Positions 17,301-25,292 of a stretch of 32,022 bases of DNA are shown in pieces. Each line of letters begins with the position of its first letter. The stretch's first letter is position 1. Position numbers and translations under genes: made by a program. Under the pieces are notes generated by a model. It was not told the DNA's origin, did not search any database, and was given only the letters and a program-made list of their open reading frames with translations. Origin of the DNA: Planctomycetota bacterium (GTDB taxonomy: Bacteria; Planctomycetota; Phycisphaerae; UBA1845; Fen-1342); the NCBI GenBank assembly GCA_018814045.1, contig JAHJAR010000280.1:1-32022 (forward strand). Direction: 5' to 3'.

Positions 17301-18155
17301 CTGCGCGAGCGGCTGGGACCGGAGCAACTGCCCATCATCGCCATGACCGCACACGCGCTGGATTCCGAGCACCAGAAATGCCTGGCCGCCGGCATGAACG
17401 GCCATCTGCCCAAGCCGGTCGATCCCGAGCAACTCTTGGCCACGCTGGTCCGCTGGATCAAGCCGGATCCGAGCCGCCAAGCCAGTGCACCGCCACCCCA
17501 GCCCCAGGCCGTGGTCGAGTCAAACGCCGATCTCCCGAATCCACTGCCTGGCGTTGACCTTGATGCCGCGCTACGCAGGCTCGGCGGTAACCGGCAGTTG
17601 TTCGTCAGACTGCTGCACGGTTTTCGGAGGGATTTTGGCGAAGTCGTTGCCCAGATCCGCGCTGCCCTCGCCAGCAACGATATCGAATTGGCCCAGCGCA
17701 CCGCCCATACGCTCAAAGGCGTGGCCGGCAACATCGCCGCAACCGACGTGTTCGCCGCCGCCCAGGCCGTCGACACCGCCATCCGCGAATCCGAGCAGGA
17801 GCGTCTGGGCGAGTTGCTCGACAATCTGCACGCCCGCCTGCAGACCGTCCTGGCGGCCATCCCCGCAGCGCGGCTGCCGGCTCCGCCGTCGTCGCCGCCC
17901 GCCGCACCGACTCCCAATCGGGGCGCACTCGATTTGCCGCGGGTGACGCGGGCCCTCGCTGAGCTCGACGGCTTGCTGAAGAGAAACAACCTCGGGGCGA
18001 AGAAACAGCTTGGGCCGCTGCGCGATCTGCTGGCCGCGACGGGGGTGGCGGAGCTCCTGGCACAACTCGAAAGCTGCGTGAACGGATTGGATTTCAAAGG
18101 TGCCCAGGCGGCCGTGGGCGCCATTACGCAGGAACTCAGCGTGGCCCTGTCCTAG
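14337..18155 (+). CDS. Hybrid sensor histidine kinase: CHASE-like, two-CW, HisKA-HATPase, REC-REC-Hpt
   Basis: This 1272-residue membrane kinase has helix 1 at about residues 22-40, an extracytoplasmic CHASE-like domain at about 50-310 ([17 protein letters not shown]), and helix 2 at about 335-358. A coiled coil leads to a cysteine-rich two-CW segment (433-482: [33 protein letters not shown]). Then come the dimerisation/phosphoacceptor domain (H535 in [11 protein letters not shown]) and the ATP-binding domain (NAVKF, DTGIGL, GGTGLGL). The two receivers have D827 ([11 protein letters not shown]) and D974 ([11 protein letters not shown]). The C-terminal Hpt domain has H1124 ([10 protein letters not shown]). 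Phosphate should relay His-Asp-His. The ATG at 14337 was chosen because the hydrophobic helix follows soon after; a start at 14232 would add 35 residues. The gene lies 12 bases before a diguanylate cyclase, its probable target. Confidence 0.92.
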   Translation: MTRVSLHARSKRVSAGGLRRCLPLGLVAALGLTLSLYAFRDVRAWEESRSQAGFEEHVTTFALNLRGDLEDVADVAHSLAAFYDASKEVERSEFAAFAKLLLLKYPQVESLEWVPRVPAPARSAIEQYAQRQGHRDFEITEQAEAGGPVRAAPAREYFPVLWVAAGVGHEGIPGFDLGSAPACRAVLEQVFETKADAATARATAVHPIDGEPGVRVVLPVYGYGAPPDFQRRPGELSGFVVAAFHVRCLVERSLAELKSDGIRFRLFDGAAADERRLLYAQAAGGRSAPAIEQGRQPIRASTRRIVWHDEAESPWLLECAPGPGYHAPGATWPAPAVLAGGLLLTTWLSAYLVVVGARRARIEQLVTCRTAELSAANQKLLGEVAERKQAEEGLRQLNQLLNSTASEIREVMRDVAYNNNFTRRLANPSLARCWDVKKCAHKECPAYRNDSLRCWEIVGTHCESAVQGMLAQKLKDCQQCEVYQSARGNVVHDLGEVFNDMTAILEERHRLLADARCAAETATEAKSVFLANMSHEIRTPMNAVIGLSHLALKSNLDPKQRDYLTKIHSSARALLGIINDILDLSKIEASKLNLESTSFHLDQVLDRVSAVAALQAEEKGLELCVSRPSKVPVALVGDPLRLGQVLVNLATNAVKFTERGEVIIAVELIGQDDNQAVLKFSVRDTGIGLTEEQRSRLFRPFTQADGSTTRKYGGTGLGLTISKQLVELMGGQIDVESTPGRGSTFAFMTTFGIQAVSVPQAPVAPVDLRNMKALIVDDNASAREILSDTLMALAFQVTAVASGEAALAELERVAKADERSYDLILLDWKMPGLDGIETARRIKSHQSLPKTPTIFMVTAYGNEEIRRQAEDLALDKLLTKPVSGSQLFDAIMEVSTCGSSALLAPAPSSSADPAAVAAIRGARVLLVEDNEINQQVAREILEGFGLTVQIAGNGREAVEAAPAGQTAFDVVLMDLQMPEMDGYEATRRLRERLGPEQLPIIAMTAHALDSEHQKCLAAGMNGHLPKPVDPEQLLATLVRWIKPDPSRQASAPPPQPQAVVESNADLPNPLPGVDLDAALRRLGGNRQLFVRLLHGFRRDFGEVVAQIRAALASNDIELAQRTAHTLKGVAGNIAATDVFAAAQAVDTAIRESEQERLGELLDNLHARLQTVLAAIPAARLPAPPSSPPAAPTPNRGALDLPRVTRALAELDGLLKRNNLGAKKQLGPLRDLLAATGVAELLAQLESCVNGLDFKGAQAAVGAITQELSVALS

Positions 18156-18167
18156 CGAGGCGCAGCG

Positions 18168-19100
18168 ATGGAAACGACGCCGTCGGTCCCTCGGACCCTT
18201 CTGATCGTTGACGATACTCCGGCCAACATCGAAATCCTTAGTTCCGTTCTCGAGGCCGAGCACCAGATCCTCTTCGCCACCAGCGGCCGGGATGCCCTGG
18301 AACTAGTCGCCAGCCAGATCCCCGACCTGATCCTGCTGGACATCATGATGCCCGAAATGGATGGCTACGAGGTCTGCAAGAGACTCAAGGCCGATCCCAA
18401 AACGCACAACGTGCCGGTGATCTTCATTACCGCACTCAGCGAGGAGGCGGACGAGACGCGGGGCTTGGAGGTTGGAGCCATCGACTACATCTCCAAGCCC
18501 ATCAGCGCCCCCATCGTCAAGGCGCGCGTGCGAAACCACCTGGAGCTTAAACGCTTCCGCGACATGCTCGAAGATCTCTCCGCTCGGGACGGTCTGACGG
18601 GCATCGCCAACCGCCGCCGCCTCGATGAATTCCTGACTCAGGAATGGCTGCGCGGCGGGCGCAACCAGAGCCCTTTGTCCGTGTGTTTGATCGACATCGA
18701 TTTCTTCAAGCGCTTCAACGACCGTTACGGACACGCCGCCGGCGATGACTGTCTTCGCCGTGTCGCGTTGGCCTTGGCCAGCGTCAGCCGCCGCCCGGCT
18801 GACCTTGTTGCGCGGTACGGCGGTGAGGAGTTCGTTTGCGCGCTGCCAGACACGGACGCCGCCGGCGCCGCCCTGCTGGCGGACAGGTTCCGCGAAGCTG
18901 TTATCGCGCTGGGAATCCCCCACGCAGACTCAAGCATCGCAGAACTGGTCACCATAAGCGGTGGGGTTGCCACAGCGATTCCGACCGGAGAATCCGCCGC
19001 GGCACAATTGCTCGAAGCCGCCGATCGGATGCTCTACCAGGCCAAGAAAGCTGGTCGAAACCGGGTCCTAACTCCACCCGAAGAAGCTCTGCATTGCTGA
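18168..19100 (+). CDS. Response regulator diguanylate cyclase (REC-GGDEF)
   Basis: This 310-residue, PleD-like cytoplasmic protein makes cyclic di-GMP from two GTP. The receiver domain spans about residues 5-120, with phosphoacceptor D58 in LLDIMMPEMDG and the conserved K in DYISKPI. The GGDEF domain follows (DGLTGIANRRRLDEF). Its active site is GGEEF (218-222), an accepted variant, and an intact inhibitory site RPAD (209-212) lies exactly five residues upstream, so product feedback is expected. It starts 12 bases after the hybrid kinase stop, so the two are very likely co-transcribed. The Hpt domain of the kinase is the obvious phosphate donor. Phosphorylation would promote dimerisation and c-di-GMP synthesis. 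Confidence 0.94.
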   Translation: METTPSVPRTLLIVDDTPANIEILSSVLEAEHQILFATSGRDALELVASQIPDLILLDIMMPEMDGYEVCKRLKADPKTHNVPVIFITALSEEADETRGLEVGAIDYISKPISAPIVKARVRNHLELKRFRDMLEDLSARDGLTGIANRRRLDEFLTQEWLRGGRNQSPLSVCLIDIDFFKRFNDRYGHAAGDDCLRRVALALASVSRRPADLVARYGGEEFVCALPDTDAAGAALLADRFREAVIALGIPHADSSIAELVTISGGVATAIPTGESAAAQLLEAADRMLYQAKKAGRNRVLTPPEEALHC

Positions 19101-19229
19101 CGCGACGCAAGCAATTGCTGGAGTCGGTTATCCTCCGTTTGCGTCTTGAAGACGCGCTAAAGCGTTGCGGCGCGCGCCGAACCGTCCGCTGGGCCCGCGT
19201 GGTTGCTCAGCGGGGCGGATTCCGACGGT

Positions 19230-19701
19230 CAGCTTGGGGCAGTAGTCGCGGTGAAGCGTGTGCTCGCTGACGACCGACTGGAGGTTCGCGGGTAGGTCTT
19301 CGATGAGTCGCGTGCGGGTGCGGCGGCAACGTTGCAGCGGCCCGGCGCAGCACGGGCAGACGGGCAAGCGATGTTCCTTCCGCTCATCGATCCGCGTCGG
19401 CGTCGGGCGGCGATGGCCGGGATGGCCGTCGCGGGCGCCTGGTTTCTTGCGTCGGCGTCCGGTCGCGGCGTGTCCGGCGTCGGCATTCGGCTTGGTATAG
19501 ACTGGCATCATGCCCGAGGGCGTGCTGGGCGATGCGTACGTCTTGCTGGGCGATGCGCCGTGCGGCGCTGAGCAGCGCGAGCGTGACGGCGTGGGGGCCG
19601 AGTTGGTAGAGTTGGCGGCCGGTGGCTTCATCACAGTGGCCGGCCCGCAAGGCCGCCACCAAGCGGTCCAACGCGTCCGCACGTGTCGCCGAGCTGCGCA
19701 T
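19230..19701 (-). pseudogene. IS66 family transposase (TnpC) N-terminal remnant, frameshifted
   Basis: From ATG 19701-19699 the protein reads MRSSATRADALDRLVAALRAG and LGPHAVTLALLSAARRIAQQD, an IS66-type N-terminus. Near 19530 the coding match jumps to another frame, with SPSTPSGMMPVYTKPNA, GHPGHRRPTPTRIDER and a zinc-ribbon VCPCCAGPLQRCRRTRTRLIEDLP. It ends at HTLHRDYCP; the following residues no longer match. The RNase-H-like catalytic core with its DDE residues is wholly missing, so the copy cannot transpose on its own. Confidence 0.75.
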
Positions 19702-19788
19702 AGCGAGTATATACGCGCGTGCGCGCTCCCGGCGCAAGGGCTAGAATGCAAACCCCTCAGAAAATCTTGCAGACGGGTGAACTCTTAC
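19230..19788 (-). mobile_element. IS66-like element, truncated copy
   Basis: The right-hand boundary at 19788 begins GTAA on the minus strand. It is followed by the same leader and transposase start as at 138-1, an ungapped match of about 138 bases. The recognisable element stops inside the transposase zinc-ribbon region near 19230; no second terminal repeat or remaining IS66 genes are seen. Sequence to the right is a beheaded FG-GAP gene and sequence to the left is non-coding. The insertion is therefore old and partly deleted. Confidence 0.7.
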
Positions 19789-20007
19789 GCTGCGGATATC
19801 GCGGGCGACGGAGCCGTCGATCTCGCTCTGGGAGCCGGCCACACTATCCTCGTGAACCATGGCGATGGCACGTTTGGCGAACCTGTAACGATGGATGTGC
19901 CGCTCCAGCCGGAGTCGATCGCGGTTGGCGATTTGGACGGGGACGGTGTCCAGGACCTGGTGGGAGTGGCAAGCTCGGATGTCACCACCTTGCTAGCACG
20001 AGGATGA
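19789..20007 (+). pseudogene. FG-GAP/VCBS repeat protein, C-terminal remnant
   Basis: Immediately after the IS66 terminus, a frame ending in TGA at 20005-20007 encodes about 70 residues with two FG-GAP-like repeats: AGDGAVDLALGAGHTILVNHGDGTF and VGDLDGDGVQDLVGVAS, the latter with a calcium-binding DxDGDGxxD loop. This is the typical C-terminal part of a secreted beta-propeller protein. The first coding base abuts the IS end, so the insertion appears to have removed the 5' part of the gene. No start codon or signal peptide remains. Confidence 0.65.
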
Positions 20008-20565
20008 TTGTGCCGCGCGGACCAAGCGCTTTCCCGCGCTGTACACGACAGGAACGAGGCTATGACGCCTAGTGAGCAAGCTCAAGCAGTCGGCGATTAC
20101 TGGGACGGCCATCCTGGAGAAAAGCCGAAACCCGTGGCAACGGCCGCACGTCGTCGGCGAATCGTCCACCATGTGCGGCCCGTCAAAGACCCCGCCCAAT
20201 GGACCCGGTCTCCTGATGAGGTCCGTCGGCGTGCCGGCGTGCTGGTGCCAAACGTCGTAGGCACAGTAGTTCGTGCCCAACTGGTCGCCATCTCTGTCAC
20301 CGTCCGGGTCGCGTGAATTTCTCAACTCCGGAGTCTCGTAGATCTCGACGCTGGAGGTGTTCGTGCTTACCACGTACAGCCGCGCGCCGTCGTTGCTCAA
20401 CGCCAAACCGCCCGGCGTCCGCAGATCACCCGAATCGAAACCGTATTCCAGAATCTTGCCCAACTCCGCCCCGGTCGGGTCGAAGACCCGCACCGTGCTC
20501 ATCATGGCGTCGGCCACGTAAATGCGGCCAGCGGCATCTACAGCCAGCCCCTGCGTCCGCGGCAT
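19993..20565 (-). pseudogene. NHL-repeat propeller protein fragment with a c-type haem motif
   Basis: The minus-strand frame encodes NHL repeats (QGLAVDAAGRIYVADAMMS, and TPGGLALSNDGARLYVVSTN). Next come a Ca-loop-like DPDGDRDGDQLG, a partner CAYDVW and a haem-binding CGRCH (in TTCGRCHGF). The first Met at 20565 lies in the middle of a propeller blade, and the frame stays open upstream only to a stop at 20730-20728 without a good start, so the N-terminus is missing. The final 45 residues, after the haem motif, are unlike the family and overlap the FG-GAP remnant by 15 bases. The original was probably an exported electron-transfer or scaffolding protein. It could still be expressed as a 190-residue piece, but I regard it as a remnant. 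Confidence 0.55.
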
Positions 20566-20590
20566 CCAGCCCTGCGAAGGCTCGCCCGGG

Positions 20591-21361
20591 ATGAACTTGA
20601 GGCGGTACCTGGAGCTCGTGGCGCGCCGCAGGGCGCAAGAGCAAACGTCGCGGACCAGCAGCGGAGATGCGAAGTCGAAAGAAACAACGTTCAGGGAGAA
20701 CGTCCAATTGGAGACGGCCGGCTTCGCCTACCACTCCAACTTACTGGAGTTCACCGCCGCCGCCGGCCTGTTTGGCCTGCTCCAGCACGAATACGAAGAG
20801 ACCGCCCCCGGATTCAGCGCGGGCGGTCACGACGACGGAGCGGTATTGGAATTCGACTTGACCGGGCGTTTTCTACAGAAGAAGAAATACCCGGGCTCGG
20901 TTATCCGTTGCACGGACTGTCACAACAACGATGACGGCCCGCGGGCCGGAGGCGGCGGGCCCGACGGGCCGCACGGATCCAACTACGACTTCCTGCTAGA
21001 GCGCAACTATGCGGTACGTGACGGCGCGGTCGAATCCGCCTTCGAATACGCCCTCTGCTACAAGTGTCATCAGCAGAGCAGCATTCTCTCTGACCGCAGT
21101 TTCCCGTTCCACAGTGCGCACGTCGTGGATCAGTGTACGCCATGCTCGGCCTGTCACGATCCGCACGGCATCAACCGCACGCAGGGATTCGGTTCGGATC
21201 ATACGCACCTGATCAACTTCAACACGCAGATTGTCCGACCGGACCCAACGACGCGGCGCATGGCGTTTCAAGATCGTGGCGCCCGGTCGGGAAGCTGTAC
21301 GCTGACCTGTCACGGATCAGCGCATCGCGACCGCGCCTACAATGCCCGCGGAGCGGAGTGA
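20591..21361 (+). CDS. Multihaem cytochrome c, 5'-truncated
   Basis: The frame from ATG 20591 gives 256 residues. Recognisable sequence starts only near 20700 (FAYHSNLLEFTAAAGLFGLLQHEY). It continues with GHDDGAVLEFDLTGRFLQK and haem motifs CTDCH, CYKCH and CSACH, plus a C-x3-C-H variant (CTLTCH) near the end. There is no signal peptide, which a c-type cytochrome needs for export, and residues 1-35 are antisense to the neighbouring NHL fragment. The gene therefore looks like the 3' half of a larger secreted cytochrome that lost its head. It lies 200 bases upstream of resB on the same strand and may once have belonged to that electron-transfer cluster. It may be a pseudogene. Confidence 0.6.
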   Translation: MNLRRYLELVARRRAQEQTSRTSSGDAKSKETTFRENVQLETAGFAYHSNLLEFTAAAGLFGLLQHEYEETAPGFSAGGHDDGAVLEFDLTGRFLQKKKYPGSVIRCTDCHNNDDGPRAGGGGPDGPHGSNYDFLLERNYAVRDGAVESAFEYALCYKCHQQSSILSDRSFPFHSAHVVDQCTPCSACHDPHGINRTQGFGSDHTHLINFNTQIVRPDPTTRRMAFQDRGARSGSCTLTCHGSAHRDRAYNARGAE

Positions 21362-21448
21362 GGCGCCTGGGGTGCGGTAGGCTGCCCGCGGGGCTGGGAC
21401 GCCGGAGCGGTGTCGCCGCCGGCTGCGGGAAAACGGCCGGATAATGGT

Positions 21449-21477
21449 TTCGTTCGGCTGTCCCATGTGTATATACT
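21449..21477 (+). promoter_or_regulatory. Possible promoter for the resB-cytochrome operon
   Basis: TATACT (21472-21477) matches the -10 consensus at five of six positions. A weak TTCGTT (21449-21454) lies 17 bases upstream. It is 85 bases before the resB start, in the only AT-rich patch of this leader. Confidence 0.35.
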
Positions 21478-21487
21478 CTCCGCACCG

Positions 21488-21502
21488 TCCCCCGCCGGGG
21501 GA
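21488..21502 (+). promoter_or_regulatory. Hairpin in the resB leader
   Basis: TCCCCC and GGGGGA form a perfect 6-bp stem with loop GCC, about 60 bases upstream of the resB start codon and just after the proposed promoter. There is no T-tract, so it is more likely a transcript-structure element than a terminator. Confidence 0.4.
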
Positions 21503-21562
21503 GTCACGGAGCAGTGCACGCGGCGAGGGCGATGCATTCCACCCGGCCACGGAACTACGATC

Positions 21563-23365
21563 ATGCAGACTCGCATAGGACTGGGTTTATTACTCCTAGC
21601 GCTCGGGTCGCTCTGGTTCGCAGCCGTGCTGTTGGTGCTGGTGCTCGTGGCCATGGCGTGCGCCACTGTGGTCGAAGCCGCCCGTGGCACCGAGCAGGCG
21701 CTGGCCACCTTCTACTACTCGTGGTGGTTCGGAGCATTGCTCTGCCTGCTGGCGCTCAACGTGCTGGCGGCCCTGCTGCTGCGCATTCCGTTCTCTGGAC
21801 GCCAAACCGGATTTGTTCTGGTGCACGCGTCGATACTCCTGACGTTTGCCGGCGCGCTGGTCACCAAGTACCGCGCCACCAGCGGTCAAGTTGGCATCAC
21901 GGAGGGGCAGACCGTCAGCCATTTTGGCGTCGCCCGCGACATGCTCACGCTCGAACAGAGCGGTCAACAGAATAGGTCTATCTTAGACCTGAGTGACACG
22001 GTGGCCGGCCGATTCCGTCCCAGCGACCTCTCCGAAGCACCCGTGCTAAGTCTCGGCGAGCTGCGGGCGGAGGTTGTCCGCTACTTGCCCGACAGCGAAT
22101 GGCGACAGCAGGTGTCCGACGATAGCCCGGATGCCCGCACGGCGATCGAAGTGGTGTTTGCCCACGCCGCGAGCCGTGATCCGGTTTGGCTGTTGGCCGG
22201 GCAAACGACGTTGATAGGCGGCGTGCATGTGAGCTACCGCCAGGCCGAAGACCGCGCCGAACTTGAGCGGCTCGTGAATTGTGCCCCGGCCAGCCAGCCA
22301 GTCTCGAAGGGCATGGTGCGGATCGAATATGGGGGCGGCACGCACGAGTTTCCGGTGGAAGCTGGCATGGACGCTCCCGTGCTCCTGGGCGAGACGGGCT
22401 ACACGGCCCGTGTGGTACGCTACCTGCCCCATGCCACCGTCGGATCTGACAAGCGCGTCGTCAACGCGTCGAACCGCCCGGTAAACCCCTACATCGAGGT
22501 AGAACTCACAGGCCCCGAAGGCAGCGAGACGCGCAGGGCGTTCGCCAAGTTCCCGGAGTTTGAATCGACGCACGGGCCGGGGCGCATCGTCGGACTGAGG
22601 CTGGCGTTCGTGGCCGGCTCGGACGATCTTCCGACGGCTCCGGTGGAGGTCCTCAGCGGGCCCCAGGGCGAGCTGTACGTCCGCTTCACGCGGGCCGGCT
22701 TCAAGACGGTGACACGTGCGTTGGCGGTTGGCACCGCGGTGGAGTCGCCTTGGCCGAAGCGCGAGTTGGCCGTGCTGAGCTACTACGAGCACGCACGGAT
22801 GGGATGGACGCTGGAGCCGGTCGAGCCCGTGCGAGATACACGCACACCGGCGATCCTGGTGCGGCTGAGCGAACACGCGCACACCAGCGAAACCTGGTTG
22901 CAGAAGCACAGCCGCGTGCCGGTGTCGGTTGCGGACCTGGCGTACGAGCTGTCATACGTTGACAAGAGCGAACCGCTGGGTTTCTCAGTCACATTGGAGC
23001 GCTTCCGTGTGGGGTATTACCCCGGGTCTCGGCGCCCGCGCTCGTTCGAGAGCCAGATCACGGTCACCGATCCCAGTAGCGGGCGGTCACAGAGCCGCGT
23101 GGTCAGCATGAACCGCCCGGCCCGCTTCGGAGGCTACAACCTCTACCAGTCGAGCTACCGTTCGGAGCGCGGCCAGACCATCAGCTACCTGAGCGTCTCC
23201 CGCGACCCGGGGCAGCCGATCGTCTTCGCCGGATACATCGGCTTGATCGCGGGTTTGCTGGTCGTGTTCGGCACGCGCTTGGCCGAGCGCCGGCACCGAA
23301 CCGGTGCGCTCGCCGCAGACGCCGCAGGAACGGGCGTTTCGGCTCAGCCCCGGCCCCAGGACTGA
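21563..23365 (+). CDS. resB: Cytochrome c biogenesis protein ResB/Ccs1
   Basis: This 600-residue membrane protein has its start at ATG 21563, chosen for GGAA eight bases upstream and a helix right after. With CcsA it forms the System II haem-transfer and ligation complex on the outer face of the membrane. Three N-terminal helices are visible (about residues 5-30, 48-68, 78-96, including TFYYSWWFGALLCLLALNVL). A long extracytoplasmic domain of about 430 residues follows, with the conserved end RPARFGGYNLYQSSY. A final helix (IVFAGYIGLIAGLLVVFGTRL, about 553-573) and a short cytoplasmic tail close the protein. It begins the operon encoding the multihaem cytochromes that need this machinery. The gene for CcsA starts 19 bases later. 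Confidence 0.93.
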   Translation: MQTRIGLGLLLLALGSLWFAAVLLVLVLVAMACATVVEAARGTEQALATFYYSWWFGALLCLLALNVLAALLLRIPFSGRQTGFVLVHASILLTFAGALVTKYRATSGQVGITEGQTVSHFGVARDMLTLEQSGQQNRSILDLSDTVAGRFRPSDLSEAPVLSLGELRAEVVRYLPDSEWRQQVSDDSPDARTAIEVVFAHAASRDPVWLLAGQTTLIGGVHVSYRQAEDRAELERLVNCAPASQPVSKGMVRIEYGGGTHEFPVEAGMDAPVLLGETGYTARVVRYLPHATVGSDKRVVNASNRPVNPYIEVELTGPEGSETRRAFAKFPEFESTHGPGRIVGLRLAFVAGSDDLPTAPVEVLSGPQGELYVRFTRAGFKTVTRALAVGTAVESPWPKRELAVLSYYEHARMGWTLEPVEPVRDTRTPAILVRLSEHAHTSETWLQKHSRVPVSVADLAYELSYVDKSEPLGFSVTLERFRVGYYPGSRRPRSFESQITVTDPSSGRSQSRVVSMNRPARFGGYNLYQSSYRSERGQTISYLSVSRDPGQPIVFAGYIGLIAGLLVVFGTRLAERRHRTGALAADAAGTGVSAQPRPQD

Positions 23366-23384
23366 GCGGAGGAGTGGAGCAGCA

Positions 23385-25202
23385 ATGTCGCAGTTGGCCC
23401 TGATACTGGCAAGCCTCCAGCTTCTTACGACGCAGCCGGCCGAGAGCAAGCTCTCTGCGGCGCTGGATCTGGACACGATTCGAGCGCTTCCGGTCCAGCA
23501 CGACGGGCGCTGGCCGCCACTGGACACGGTGGCGCGAGACCTGGTCGAGACCATCACTGGCGAGATGTTCTATCGCGGTCACGACCCGGTGCTGTTGCTG
23601 CTGGCCTGGACGTTCGATTCGCCGACGTGGATGCGCGAGCCGCTGATCGCCATCCAGAACGCCGAGTTGCGGGCCGAACTGCGGCTCCCGGCTGCGCAGC
23701 CCGCCTTCTCGTACGTGGAGCTGATCGCTCACCGACCTTTGCACGACTTGGCGGATGAACTGGCCCTAGTCGAAGATCGCAAGCTGAACCCGCTGGAATC
23801 CAAGGTCAACGACATAAACGAGAAGCTGATCCTGCTACAGCGGATCTTCGCCGGCCAGGTGATCCGACCTGTTCCCCACCCGGAGAGTGTCGTGGGCGCC
23901 TGGCGGACAATTGAACCCGCGCCGCCGCACGGGGCGGACGACCTCGCCGCGATCAGGACGGCGTGGTCGGCGCTGCGGGCGGCCTTCTTGGCCAGCGACC
24001 CGCCGGGGTTTGCGGCGGCAGCACAGCAGTTGGCTGCGGCGCAGCGCGCCCTGCCAGCGGCGCAGCGCCCGACAGCGGAGTTGATCGCGACCGAGCTGCG
24101 CTACAACTGGCTGAGGCCGCGCCGTGCCGCTTGGATGATGATGGTAGTCGGGGCGCTGCTGGCCGTGGTGGCCCTGCTGGTCCGGCGCGGATGGTGTGAT
24201 GGTTTGGCGATAGCTGCGATGGTTGCGGGCTTCGCGCTGCTGACGTATGGCTTGTCGATGCGCTGGGCGATCGCCGGGCGCATCCCAGCCGCCAATATGT
24301 TCGAGTCACTGTTGTTCCTCAGTTGGGGCATGGGGGCCTTCGCGATCGTGGCGATGTTCGTGCAGCGCCAGCGCATCGTACCGCTGACGGCTTCGGCAAT
24401 GGGGGCCGTGGCGCTGATCCTGGCGGACTGTCTGCCGCTGGACCATTTTGTGCGCCCCATAGCACCGGTGCTGCTGGACACCATCTGGATGTCGATCCAC
24501 GTCCCCATCATCATGGTCTCCTACTCGGTGCTGGCATTGGCGGTCCTGATTGCCCACGCTCAATTGGTGGTGATGGCAGCGGCCCCGGAGCGCAGGGAAC
24601 TGGCCGTGGCGATCGACACGCTGCACTACTGGTATGTGCAGGTTGGCGCGCTTTTCCTGGCGGCCGGGATCATCACCGGGAGCATGTGGGCCGCATCGTC
24701 CTGGGGCCGCTATTGGGGCTGGGACCCCAAGGAAGTCTGGTCGCTGGTGGCCTTCCTGGGCTACATGGCGATTCTGCACGCGCGGCTCGAGCGCGGGCGC
24801 GTGACTTGGTGGATGTACGTGGTGGCAGCTCTGCTGACGGCCGGCCTGTTCGCGCTGGTGGTGCCCAAGCTCGCTCCGCTGAGCGGGCTGAGACTAGCCG
24901 CGCTGGGCAGCACCGCCGTAGCCATAGCGATCTTCGTGCTGGCGCGGGGCGCCTTTGCCACGGCGCTGAAGAGCGTGCTGGCCTTCTGGCTGATCATCAT
25001 GACGTACGTGGGCGTGAACTACGTTTTGGGTGTTGGCCTGCACAGCTACGGCTTTGGCACGGGCGCGGTAGTGCGCTACATGTTCCTGATTGGCGCCATC
25101 GACTCGGCGCTGGTGGCACTTTGCTGTGTCGTCTACCTGGCGCGGCGGTCGTGGCGCCGCCCTTCCGCGGCCGATCGCCAACCGGTGGCGTCGCCGGCTT
25201 GA
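23385..25202 (+). CDS. ccsA: Cytochrome c biogenesis protein CcsA
   Basis: This 605-residue System II partner of ResB carries haem across the membrane and presents it for attachment to CXXCH apocytochromes. GGAGGAG at 23368-23374 precedes the ATG at 23385. The N-terminus is an extracytoplasmic-type region of about 240 residues containing the LPVQHDGRWPPLDTVARD segment, familiar from large fused CcsBA proteins. Several helices follow, then the WWD haem-handling domain (about residues 433-458: MWAASSWGRYWGWDPKEVWSL). It is flanked by likely haem-ligand histidines H372 (SIHVPIIM) and H553 (GLHSYGFG). The N-terminal extension makes it look like half of a split CcsBA. Being in the cytochrome operon suggests supply of haem attachment for very haem-rich products. 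Confidence 0.93.
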   Translation: MSQLALILASLQLLTTQPAESKLSAALDLDTIRALPVQHDGRWPPLDTVARDLVETITGEMFYRGHDPVLLLLAWTFDSPTWMREPLIAIQNAELRAELRLPAAQPAFSYVELIAHRPLHDLADELALVEDRKLNPLESKVNDINEKLILLQRIFAGQVIRPVPHPESVVGAWRTIEPAPPHGADDLAAIRTAWSALRAAFLASDPPGFAAAAQQLAAAQRALPAAQRPTAELIATELRYNWLRPRRAAWMMMVVGALLAVVALLVRRGWCDGLAIAAMVAGFALLTYGLSMRWAIAGRIPAANMFESLLFLSWGMGAFAIVAMFVQRQRIVPLTASAMGAVALILADCLPLDHFVRPIAPVLLDTIWMSIHVPIIMVSYSVLALAVLIAHAQLVVMAAAPERRELAVAIDTLHYWYVQVGALFLAAGIITGSMWAASSWGRYWGWDPKEVWSLVAFLGYMAILHARLERGRVTWWMYVVAALLTAGLFALVVPKLAPLSGLRLAALGSTAVAIAIFVLARGAFATALKSVLAFWLIIMTYVGVNYVLGVGLHSYGFGTGAVVRYMFLIGAIDSALVALCCVVYLARRSWRRPSAADRQPVASPA

Positions 25203-25292
25203 GGGCGGTCCGAGCGGCGTGTTGAGCGCAGGGCGCCGCCGCGCTAATGTGTGTCTACATGCTGGCGGTGTGTCGGCGGCGAGGTGTGTCCA

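Noticed and set aside
16455..17480. Minus-strand open frame (341 codons) inside the sensor kinase
   Set aside because: It is antisense to conserved ATPase and receiver domains, with no motif.
1..19788. Composite transposon bounded by two IS66-like copies
   Set aside because: Only one end of each copy is visible, one copy is a dead fragment and no target duplication can be seen, so only the repeat is reported.
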